Positions 22,884 to 33,035 of a DNA stretch of 64,000 nucleotides are shown here, one piece after another (position 1 is the stretch's first letter; every line of letters begins with the position of its first letter). The notes under the pieces were generated by a model that worked only from the letters and a program-made list of their open reading frames with translations, was not told the DNA's origin and made no database searches. The DNA is from Holacanthus passer (taxonomy: Eukaryota; Chordata; Actinopteri; Pomacanthidae): positions 248,001 to 312,000 of the forward strand of contig JAFREQ010000152.1 in assembly GCA_025331565.1 (NCBI GenBank), written 5' to 3'. Position numbers and translations under genes: made by a program.

Positions 22884-23190
22884 GGCACAAACAAAATTGA
22901 TTTATTGCCATCTTAATATAGCACACCGAATATGTCTTGTTACTATACCAAAATCTATTATTTGTTATAATCCAGATGAGATTATCACCTTTATTTCTTA
23001 TTGGGCAACCAAACTTAATTTGTTATGATCTGCAAATTTGTTTTAGTTGCGCCAAAATGTGCTGTTTGTTTCTCCCAAATCATCAAATCAAATTCCACAA
23101 ATTTGTTAACACAGCCAAAAAAAATGTGTTGTCATAATCCCAAAGTTAGGAACAGTGTTCCCAAGATCTATTATTTGTTATGATCTCAAA
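22884..23190 (+). repeat. Degenerate tandem repeat, unit about 40-65 bp
   Basis: The phrase CCAAAATnTATTTGTTATAATC recurs in variants at 22948-22972, 23009-23030 and 23161-23187. Weaker versions occur near 22884, 22923, 23051 and 23116. Spacing is irregular (about 25 to 65 bp), so the array is old or was built by uneven duplication. No open frame follows the repeat. Confidence 0.5.
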
Positions 23191-24143
23191 ATTTTCTCTG
23201 ACAAATAAAACATCTTGATATCATGAGCTGGTTGCAACCCACTCCTGTTTGTCTGGGGGCCTCCTGGTGGCTTTTGGCCCCTAACCAGGTTTTAACTTCA
23301 CTTGGGTCTGTCCTTAGAAAGAAAAGTGCAAATTACTCATGTACATGCACATATACTGTATATGTGAGTCTACATGTAAGCCATTGGGGGGGTCTGTTTG
23401 ATCACATTCAACGGAGATTCGAGGTCAGAGCGAGCGGATGAGGAGCAGACACACACGCAAACAAAAATACACACACACACATGAAAGAGAGAGTTAGATA
23501 AAGGGGAGACTGCATGAGGAAACACATGGCATTATAAGTGTGTGAGTCACAGAGGGCAGGTAGAGTCCATGCACACACGTATAGGGTCGAAGAAAGGGTT
23601 GGTGGGCTGGAGACAAAGGCTGGAGATGGAGGGGTCGACGGATGGGCGGGTGGGATCGGGGGCTCTCTCTCTATGTCTAGTTTACCCAGCTGGAGCACCA
23701 AGAGACCCAGACAGAGTCCTGATGTCACCTACTGTACCCTACCCTCCCAGCTCCCTTACTTCCTGTCCCCACTGGAGTGATGTCACAGGCCAGCTGGGGA
23801 TGTCACGTCCACACCCCCCCACCCCCTCTGTCTGTCCCTTCTCTCAACTCAGCTTCAATCACTGGCGTCCCACTGTGACCCGGGACAGTCAATGGAGCAC
23901 GTACCAAACACAGACAGAGAAGCAACCATGCAAGTGTGTTTTGCCGCAAACATAAATCATCTAAATTATGTAATATAGGCAGAGCAAGTAAATTAAATGC
24001 TAATAAACACAACAACATAACCGACTGTGTGATCCCGTAACGCTGGATAATTGGTTTATTGTTTTTTGTAATCCACACAGTTTATATGAAAGAAAAAAAG
24101 GAAATAACCCAAAGAGAGCAGCTTAGAAAACACTGTAACATGA
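23191..24143. other. Anonymous stretch
   Basis: Contains a 19-bp perfect palindrome-like inverted repeat (CACATATAC-T-GTATATGTG, 23348-23366) and short CA runs (23462-23481). A frame of 137 codons on the plus strand at 23542-23955 has no recognised features. Confidence 0.5.
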
Positions 24144-24254
24144 CTCGATGCGTTGCACCGGATCCGGCGACCTCACCAACCTTTGCTCCGCAAACGCCTC
24201 GCGGTGAACAAATGATCTAAACCAGTCATGACTCTCGGACTCGATTACGATCGC
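24144..24254. other. Isolated CpG cluster
   Basis: Thirteen CpG dinucleotides fall in about 110 bp, in a neighbourhood that is otherwise CpG-poor. GC content itself is moderate. Possible readings are an unmethylated regulatory site, a young insertion not yet eroded by CpG decay, or the edge of an exon. Short frames cross it, but none exceeds 30 codons on the plus strand. Confidence 0.6.
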
Positions 24255-25808
24255 TCACAACAACAGGTGTGGAGCAAGTGAACCAAGGTGGGAAAGCTGT
24301 GCTTGTTTATATCAGTTATCACTCCATTTTGACTCATAAACCTCTGATTCTCTTCCAAGCTTTTAGTTAAAAACTTTGATTTCTGGCCAGATAACAGGAG
24401 CCGGATTATGAACAACATTCAATACTGTTTTAAAAGCAACATCACTACTGGGAGGAAGCAAGTGACAGATTTATGGCCAAATGTGACCATAAAGAGCCCT
24501 CAAGCATGTTCAACCTCTTCGGGCCATCTCAAACTTATGAAATGGCAGCGAGTTCCTGTTCCAGAGAAAACTGCATCTGTCATATTCAATACAACAGTAG
24601 TGTTTGTTGTAACCTGATATTGATAGTGTGTGTCATTTCCATAGCGTGTGTATTCTGTGCTCAGAGCGGGGAGTTATTAAAGCTGACAGGTTTTTAAAAC
24701 TCATTACTGCGTAGTGGTGGTGTTTGACCTGCAGATATTCACTTATGTAACACTGTCATAGAAAAAAAAAGTCTGTTTATGCCCTTTAAAAAAATGTGTT
24801 TTCTTCTCGAAGGGGAAGCCAAATGGATGATATAAATGAATTTGAAACAATTGGATTGGATAACTGCAAATTGATAAACCAGCTCCCGTTTTAAAACTAT
24901 GAGGATCATTACGAGGTCTATGCATAGTTTCCTATATAATAAACTAGTATCAGAGACGATATACATCACAAGTTCAGCCTTAAACCATTAGAAATTATGT
25001 CACAATTAATTAAATCAAGAAAAAAAGAACTGTTGTTTCTGAGGTCAAAAACAAACTTTTAAACCAGGATGGAAAATAGGTCCTTAAAATATTCATACAA
25101 ATTTCAGCATCCACAAGACATCAGCTGCTCAAACTCCAAACACCAAACTAATGAGGAAGATTGTGTGATAAGATCAAAAGACTAAATGAACCATGCGGTG
25201 GGATGGTTTGGTCGATTGTTTCTGAGGTCAAGAATGAAAATTGAGTTTCTGCAAAACAATTGTTTTAACAACTTTGATATAAAGACTGACATGAACAGGA
25301 TATTAAATCTCTAAGTGAAGTTAAGCGCAACAGACAACACTTCTAAACACAAAATCAATCACATCATGAAATATTTTGAAATTCGCCTGCTCACTATCCA
25401 CTGGTATGAGGACAATGTCATTTATTCATAAAAAGTCAGTTTAGTGTGGGTGGAAAGTGAGTTAAATCATTTGGTCACAGATTAAATTATATTTTAAAAT
25501 TCAGTATGAGACTAAACGTCTGTTATGATGAATGCTTACTCAAGAAAATTCCCATGTGATGCAAAACCAAAAGTGAATGTAGTGCAGAGACATGATTGGA
25601 TTTGTTGGCTGAATCATTTCTCTTGGCATTTTTAATATGCTTTAAATGATTGACCAGGACTTTTATTATTGGAACTTTAATGTGTGCAGGAACAAGCCAA
25701 TAGAAAATTTTCAGCCTCGTCCATTCCCTTCAAAAGCCATTCAGAAATACTATTAGAGGGAAATTTCCCTCATTCATTCCCTGCTCATTTACAGTGAAAC
25801 AGTGCACT

Positions 25809-25810
<2 letters not shown>
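24255..25810. other. Anonymous AT-rich stretch
   Basis: No gene or repeat family recognised. Frames are under 76 codons. An A run lies at about 24761-24770. Confidence 0.6.

Positions 25811-25849
<39 letters not shown>
25811..25849. repeat. (GA)n microsatellite
   Basis: 39 bp of pure GA. The plus strand is all purine and capable of triplex formation. Confidence 0.95.
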
Positions 25850-25851
<2 letters not shown>

Positions 25852-28800
25852 CCATGCCCCCCACCCACACACACTGTGTTACGTGCAGGCCGACAGGACC
25901 CCCCTTGTGGAAACTGAACACCACAGTCTTCCTCCCTTTAGGCATCCCCTCTCCCCTGCCCTGAACCCACCCTGTCCCCTGCTGGCCACTGTCCTTAACC
26001 AAACACACAACACACAAACGCACGCATGGACAGACACATGCACACACATGCACACAGTACCCGACTTTCTCACACACCCACACTGACCCACACACACACT
26101 GTACAAACACTCTCTGAACTTTAATATCGGATTATGTTTCAGTGATGCACATGTGCGTGCGACACACACACACACGCGCGCGCACGCTCTGTGCGCCGGC
26201 CCTTCTGAAAACACACACATCCTTTCACTTTCTTTGATGGATGAGAAAATGCTCACACAAACACATAAACAAAACCTCCATCCCAAACCCCATTACATCT
26301 GTATGCTTTTCCTAGAGCTTCAGTTGAGTCTTGCAGGACCTGACGTATCTTGCAGCTCCGCCTCCCCTCCTGTCCTCTCTTTCTCTCTCCCGACTCAGGC
26401 CCTACCTGATTGTCTGCTTGTTTTCCCTGGCGGCTCCCAGCTTCCGTTCCCAGGCTGGGAGGTGGGAGGTGGGAGCGCAGCCTACGACACATACTTTCCA
26501 CCCCTGAAGGCTGAGGGCCAGCGGCGGTTCCTCCTGTCCACAGGCCCTACAGGAAACACTTAAGCCCCGCCGCTGCCCACCAACTCCAAACTACGCTTCT
26601 GGCTCAGGCCTTGGGTGGAAGAGGGGAAGAGATGGGATAAGTGCATGAGAAATGGTTGAGAGAAGTGCAGGAGCGTGAGGATGCAGGCCGAGGATGTGCC
26701 CACTCCAAGAAGTTAAATCCGAAAAAGCATCTTGTCTGTGTTTTTCGGTGGAAGTTGTCGAGGATGACAACATCTAAAAACACAACAATGATTGCGAGTC
26801 TGCAAAGTTGCATCTTTCTGCTGCCTGTGATGACTCATTTGAAATGTCAGTATAGTCGATCAAATAACATAGACGTTGCCATGAACCTCTATCAGTCTGC
26901 AGCCACACTCACACACACTTTATTTGCCATTTTCATCAACTTTGTTTAAGCATTTTAGCATGCTAACATTAACTAACTAGAACCAATTAATTAGTAATGC
27001 CCTTACTTTTGCTGATATTTGATCATGAAGCAAGATTTTGATCAGATGATTTTGAGAACCACCAAAGTTATTACAGTGCATCCTGAAGGGGTGCGTGAAA
27101 GTGCGTATGTCATCCAGGATACATCATCTGGGAACCATGAACGCCTGTATGCCAAGGCTTCTCTCAGAGTCAGCGTGGCCCCTGTGATTAGTACAAATGA
27201 CTCTCATTATGTGGTAATGCTGTAATTACATGACCCAAAGTGCTGCCCTGCTGTAATGCACTGCAACTTCTATCACAGTAAGTGACAGCGCTCGCACACC
27301 CGCCGGTCTGTGAAACTCATTTTTAAAGAGATAATTTTTTCCTCCCTAGTTGTTTGCTTCTGGGCTTTTTCATGCTGGAGGTTGTGTTTTTTTTTTTTTT
27401 TTTTTTGCGCTTTGGGCCTGAGCCATTCTGTCACTGTTGAGCGTTTGATGTAGTCAGACTCGGAGGTGAACCTAAACAATGACGGCGAGGCTCTCATGTT
27501 AGATTAGTTCTGTTTTATATGAACTGAGTGCTACGGTAATCCACCCAGATCACATAATGGTAATTTGGTACCCATTTCCTCGTTCAACAAGCTTTTATGT
27601 AGGCCCAGTAATCATCTGCAGAGAGCTTGAACTGTACGTTATACCACTAAAGCTCAAAACCAGCTGCACAGGCCAATAAAAAGACAAGTAAGGACGTGTT
27701 ATTAGACATTAGGACTTCTCTACCATGCACTGGGTACATGCGCTGTGTTTCTCCAAAATCCGACTGCCGGTTTGCCTCAGAACTTGGATCTGTTTTTAGT
27801 GGTGAGCTTGGAGGAAACGCAGACACTTACTGTTTCTTGCAGACACTGCTTAAAAGCAAGAGTGGCTTTTGTAAAACATGGGTCAGTAATAACACACTTC
27901 AGCGCTGAATGATATCATTTGTTACTGGAACTGAAATTCTGAGTAAAAAATCAACTAAGGAAGCTCTTGGAAACTGCCACTTTATTTTCTTTGCAACCGG
28001 GTGATTAACTGCAGATAAATGTAAACCACATATGAATTTGATGGCGAGAGAAAAAAAGGTTGTGATGAGGCTATGACTGTGTGATCTGATAAGCGGTTAT
28101 TACTGTTAGTCAGATAAGATACCGCTCGTCACATGATGCAGCGGAGGGATGACAGAGGTGTAGCAGATGAACAGCTGTAACACTTTCACATTGAGAGGCT
28201 TCCTTACTGATAAACATGCCCACAGAGTCGACATGATCGGTGGGTTGGTCAGTGTGACTCATGACAACATGAGGCCGGTAGAAATTTTGCTATTCTGTTT
28301 GCATTTCTCATTAATGTGGGAATATAATAGTTCAGGTATTTGAGACACAAACAGACATTCCCATCTGGTTACTTGGTTTGTTGTGTTGACACTTAAAGGG
28401 TGGTGTTGGTGGATGTACTTTCGTTCTAGGAATGATGAGCAATACGGCAAATGAAAGCCAGATTCCTTACAGTCAGACTTTTATTAACAAATATATCATT
28501 ATGCAACTGCAGTAAAGTAAACAAATCTGTGGAAAGCTGAACAAAAACAACTTGAAGCTGAAGTAAAACCAACAAGTGAAACCCACACCCTTACAGGATG
28601 CTGCCACTAATGATGGGAAATGCCACATAATTTGGTTTCGACTTTGGTTAAACATCTATCCATCATCTATAACAGTCCTGATGTCGCTATGTTTTATCAT
28701 TAAAGGTGGCTGTAGTAGTATCATGTAGGGGGCAGCCATGTGTCATGATGACGTTCTGAACACTGATTGATTCACGAAACATTTCATTTTACTGCTCTCT

Positions 28801-28863
28801 CTTAATCACTTTATAACTAATGGTAAACAACAGATAAAGACAAAGCTGGAAGAGGAATACTGA
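25850..28863. other. Anonymous stretch with Z-DNA-prone tract
   Basis: 26145-26187 alternates purine and pyrimidine with CA then CG units. 26380-26580 is the most GC-rich part and carries the end of a 136-codon frame (26153-26563) that begins in CA repeats; I do not support it as a gene. A 20-base T run lies at 27386-27406. 27182-27265 is AT-rich with homeodomain-type words. 27500-28860 shows nothing assignable. Confidence 0.5.
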
Positions 28864-29188
28864 TAGTCTACTTAGTAACACAATGTAAATATACTACAAT
28901 GTTAGAAGTTAAAGTTCTGCATTCAGAATACTTCTTGGTGTTGTATGCAGGGCCTTAATCTATAATAAAGCGTAATTCAGAAGTTGTGGATGTTTTTGTG
29001 AAATCAAAGTAACTAGTAACTATAGCTGATGAATAAATATAGTGGAATAAAAAGTTCATTATTGCCCTCTGAAAAATAGTGGAGCAGAAGTATAATGTTG
29101 TATACATTGAAAATACTAAAGTAAGTAAAGTACAAGTACCTCAAAATTGTACTTAAGCACAGTACTTAAGTATATGTACTTAGTTAGT
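28864..29188 (+). mobile_element. hAT-type MITE relic, copy 1
   Basis: Matches, in order, a MITE common in spiny-rayed fish: AAGTTAAAGTTCTGCATTCA, AATCTATAATAAAG, AAGTAACTAGTAACTATAGC, AGTGGAATAAAAAGTTC, GTACAAGTACCTCAAAATTG and TACTTAAGCACAGTACTTAAG. The right end trails off after TGTACTTAGTTAG. The left terminus and the final CCACCACTG-type end are not preserved. The family has CAGTGGTGG-like terminal repeats, which would fit the hAT superfamily. It encodes no protein and would be moved by another element's transposase. Related copies lie at 48401-48660 and 59491-60303. Confidence 0.8.
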
Positions 29189-32100
29189 TTGCATGACTGT
29201 ATGAGCACTCATGTGCCAGAACATCGTCTTGAGATTGATCCATACTTTTGCTATTGATCCTATTGAATCAAGTACTGTGTCAAAACAAGGCTTTGTATCT
29301 GTGTATTGGAAGTTTGGTATCAATGCAATGAGCTGTGTTCTCTGACCTGGAGATGCTCAGATGAACAGACTTAAAGTACCTCACAGACTGCACCAATTTA
29401 CTCTGGGATCTTTTTCCTACCTACAAAAACTTACTGTTTGCCTTGGACTCGTTAGAAAGAAGCTATGATGACATAATGTGTCCCATAAAGGCTTTAACTA
29501 AGCAGTTTTAGTTGCCTAACCACACTGTAGTTGCCTTGCATGGATATTGTCATACAATTAATGAAAAAATATTGGCATTGAATGTTTAAAAATGTCATCC
29601 CTGAACATAATCCAGGGTTTTGCAGATTTGTCCCATATGAATGTTTAGTCTGGAGAGTGGGTTGCATTCACTCTTTGACACTTGGGGCTAATCCAAAGTG
29701 CTGCAGCTCATCTAGTCTTGTCTAGTCCTCCCCTCTCTAAATCCTCTCATACACCCCAACCGTCATCCAACACTGGTTTTAACCTAGAGGGCGATCAAGG
29801 ACACAACCTCCAGGCTGTGATTTAAGCATACACTCCTGCCGGAGCTTTTTTTCATTCTGCTACTGCTGTTTGACTGTTCCTGCATCAGTCGGATCACGTC
29901 TCTGTCACTGACTCTTGCATGTCAGTTGTTGAATCATCCTCCTCCCAGTTTAGTTGGAACTGTGGAGTCTCTCCCCACATCCTGATACAGATTAAAAAGC
30001 ATACTCTGACCCTGACCTCCAACCCGACCCTGACCCTTTAGCCTCGAACTTCCTATCCTGCATGTCCTCCAACACACACAAGATGAACACACACATGCAA
30101 ACACAAATCAGGTGATTGCTGTTTAATTATGTTATTGGCCTGTTTATAGACAGAAAATATTTACTTTTCCTGATTTCTGTTGCAACACTCATTGTTCTGA
30201 GAACTTCAACTCATCTCTTCCTCAAAGAGTCAAACAGGACGTGTGTCACTCATAATTACTTAATTATGACAAACTGAAGATGAAGATGGAAAAATTTCCG
30301 GCGAGCACCGTTGGCTAGTTAGCGAGCTGTAAACTCTGTGTTCAGTTTATTTATGGCAAAGCCGAGTTAACTAGATTAGTTTGTAAACAGTGTGGAATAA
30401 GCCTGAGGTTGTGTTTCTCACAACAGTGTCTCACACACTCGGTTTTAGCTGAGCTCAAGCTTGAGTCAGCTGGATAATATGAATGCATTTAATTTGAGCT
30501 TGTGAAAACATGCGCACACACAACCAGAAATGAACAATGAGAAAACTACAGTATCTGATACAGTGATAGTGACGCCTATTTTTGCTCAGCTGCCATTTTC
30601 AAAGCATGACATCATTTTTTCTGTAGACATAATTCATTAATCAGCTAAAGGGCTAGAAAGGAATTAACCAAACGTCTTGTTAGCAGATGTTGTCACACGA
30701 TTAACAGGATAAGGTTAAAGTTAATTTTGGTGTGATGGTGACCTAATAAAGTTTTGAGGCTGAGGAATGTAGTTCCCATAATTCATACCAAACACTTGTC
30801 TGTTTTGTTAAAAAGAAAATTTGTTCCCATTTTCCACACTTCTGCAAGACTGCATTGTGTAGGTCATAAAAATGAATCCATTCATTTACAACAAGCATAT
30901 GAAGTTCCTTATTTTGGATCATATAACATTGTCATATTTAAAAATGGGTGAAAGTTTGACAACATATTGCAATAATCAGTTTAAGAATCTGATGAGTATA
31001 AACATTATATATTTCAATCGTTTATTCATCTTTTTTGAAAACCGTTTTGAGGGACTCAGTCTGATCAGAATAATCAGCAGCTCATTTGCATATTCTGTTT
31101 TTTCACTTTCTATTCCTGGAAGTACTTTCTGAGCTGTGCTCGCCGCAAGAGCATCTAGTTTACTGTAACCCCCAGTGTGACAGTCACACACACAACTGTG
31201 ATGGTTAAATTCAATCTGCATAAAAAACAGTTTATTTCAGTTTATTTAAATCTCCTTAAAAGCCTTTTCTTGAAAATTGGAAAATTGCACATGATCATAA
31301 AATTTTTCTTTACTGCTGTGCATTTTTTACACATTAAAACCTTGTTAATTCATTTGGAAGTGTTGTAATGACAAAGTAATCCCAATCATGCTTAAGAACA
31401 ACGCAGGAAGCCAAAAAAGAACCATGTGTGGATGTAAATCAGGTTGAGGAGATACTGATTTCAGTCTGGCCTCCTCTCTTTCACTATTATTGGAGGGCGT
31501 GAGTGAGTGGACTAATCCTGATTGAATTACATAGTAAACTCGCTAACTGGGTATCCAGAGCTAAGACAGTGTCCTCTGTGTACCCTCCACTCAGAACAGG
31601 AAGCTGCCAGCCTTTCTGAGATTAGGCCTGTTTCCTCTCTCCACTGTGCACTCCCAGCGACCCTGTGGCCCTGTGACCCCGTGACCTTCCTCCCAGTACG
31701 TATGGCATGCACACCATCATCCGAGGAGTGTGCCAGCTGGCGTGTGACACACACATACACACACAAACAGGCCACTAAATCATTCCTCAGAAAATGACAC
31801 TTGAGTTCAATTCAAAAACAATATGGCCTTTTCCTGGCACAGGGCTGGAATGCTGAAGCGTTCAGCAGACACAACACAGTCACGTATGTCAATACTGTAT
31901 CCATATACAGCACGACTCCAGTACCCCCCCTCCCTCGAACCCAAGCCCTCCCCCTCCCTCTCTAACAAATTGTGGCAGTAATTTTTCCCTCTCGCTGAGT
32001 TTTACGAGCCTTAATGTGAAGCACCTGTAGCCACAGAGAGGCCAGACGAGGGCTGCAGGAGTCTCTCTGTGACCCAGCTTCAGCCGAGCAGGACACACAC

Positions 32101-32261
32101 TCAGGTACATTATGTTTCACCAGGCAACTTTTCTTTGCTGGTGATCCTCACGCTGGCAAGTTTAGCATTTTTATTAATGTGGAGATCAGTGGCTGAACCT
32201 TTAAATTAATTCAGCGCACAAGCCTTGATAAAACCCTTTTTCGTTTGTCACGCTAATGGCA
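29189..32261. other. Anonymous stretch with possible LINE scrap
   Basis: 29690-29775 (AATCCAAAGTGCTGCAGCTC, CTAGTCTT, AGTCCTCCCC, CTCATACACC) resembles the 3' reverse-transcriptase region of fish L2-like LINEs, but too little remains to be sure. 30750-31370 is AT-rich. A C-rich run lies at 31920-31970. No gene is seen. Confidence 0.45.
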
Positions 32262-32412
32262 TGGCTTAATGGATGGCAAGGTCTATCAGTTGGACATTCA
32301 TGGTCCCCAGAGGATGAACTCACTGACTTTGGTGATCCTTTGAGTTTGACTTTCACACCACTGTGAGGTTGATGTTTTTGTTTTTTAGTAAGATGTCTCG
32401 AAACTATTGAAT
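32262..32412 (+). repeat. Dispersed fish repeat ('ggtccccagaggatga' type), fragment 1
   Basis: TTAATGGATGGCAAGGTCTA, GACATTCATGGTCCCCAGAG, GACTTTGGTGATCCTTTGA and AAGATGTCTCGAAACTATTG follow the order of a very abundant percomorph repeat. From memory this is 'ttggatggattgccatgaaatttggtacagacattcatggtccccagaggatgaatc'. It is non-coding. The same family occurs at 32850-33035 and 45270-45645. Confidence 0.75.
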
Positions 32413-32849
32413 AATCTGCTATAAAATATGGAAAAGATAACTGTGGGGCCCAGAGACTGAATACTAATGATCACCTGACTCATCATTTTGCATCAACAGT
32501 GACCTCAGAGTTATATAAGTCTCTTTCGTCAGGTAATAAACATGCAGAAAAAAATACAACCTGTGAAGGAAGCATGACTGTATTACACTTCTTCTAACAA
32601 ACTTTAGTCATTCATTTTTATGTGATGTAAGAGTAAAAGCTTGGTAAGCCAGTAACACATTCTCACCCTAGATGACTAAACACATAGTTCAAGGTGTGCT
32701 TACTTCTCACTGGAATTTTTACAGCAGAGAAATATCCTTCAGCAAAATCCACTGCAGCATCATGAAACTGTGACTAAAACACTGACTAAAATTAGACTGA
32801 AATTAAAACTGAGCTACAAACAAACAAACAAACAAAACAAAATGACTAC
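32413..32849. other. Anonymous stretch between two repeat fragments
   Basis: AT-rich with an (AAAC)n run (32819-32842). The flanking fragments belong to one family in the same orientation, so this may be an insertion or diverged middle part. Confidence 0.5.
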
Positions 32850-33035
32850 AATCATTCATTGTCCCCAGATGATGTCCTAATGACATTAGTGATCTCCTGG
32901 CATTTTCTCTAGCACCATCATCAAGTCAAAATTTCAGTTCTGGGTAATAATTTATTTGTCTACTTAAAAGTTTGTTTCCACTTTGAACATTACAACCTCA
33001 CATATCCACTAATGTGGCTGTGGACTCTTTTCTAT
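32850..33035 (+). repeat. Dispersed fish repeat ('ggtccccagaggatga' type), fragment 2
   Basis: ATTCATTGTCCCCAGATGAT, CTAATGACATTAGTGATC, TTTTCTCTAGCACCATCATC, AAGTCAAAATTTCAG and, after a gap, CTAATGTGGCTGTGGACTC match successive parts of the family described at 32262. Internal material is missing compared with the 45270 copy. Confidence 0.7.

Noticed and set aside
22884..23190. CRISPR-like array
   Set aside because: Repeats are degenerate and irregularly spaced, and the DNA is vertebrate in character.
29690..29775. Possible L2-like LINE reverse-transcriptase 3' scrap
   Set aside because: Only about 80 bp with partial resemblance, not enough to list as a mobile element.
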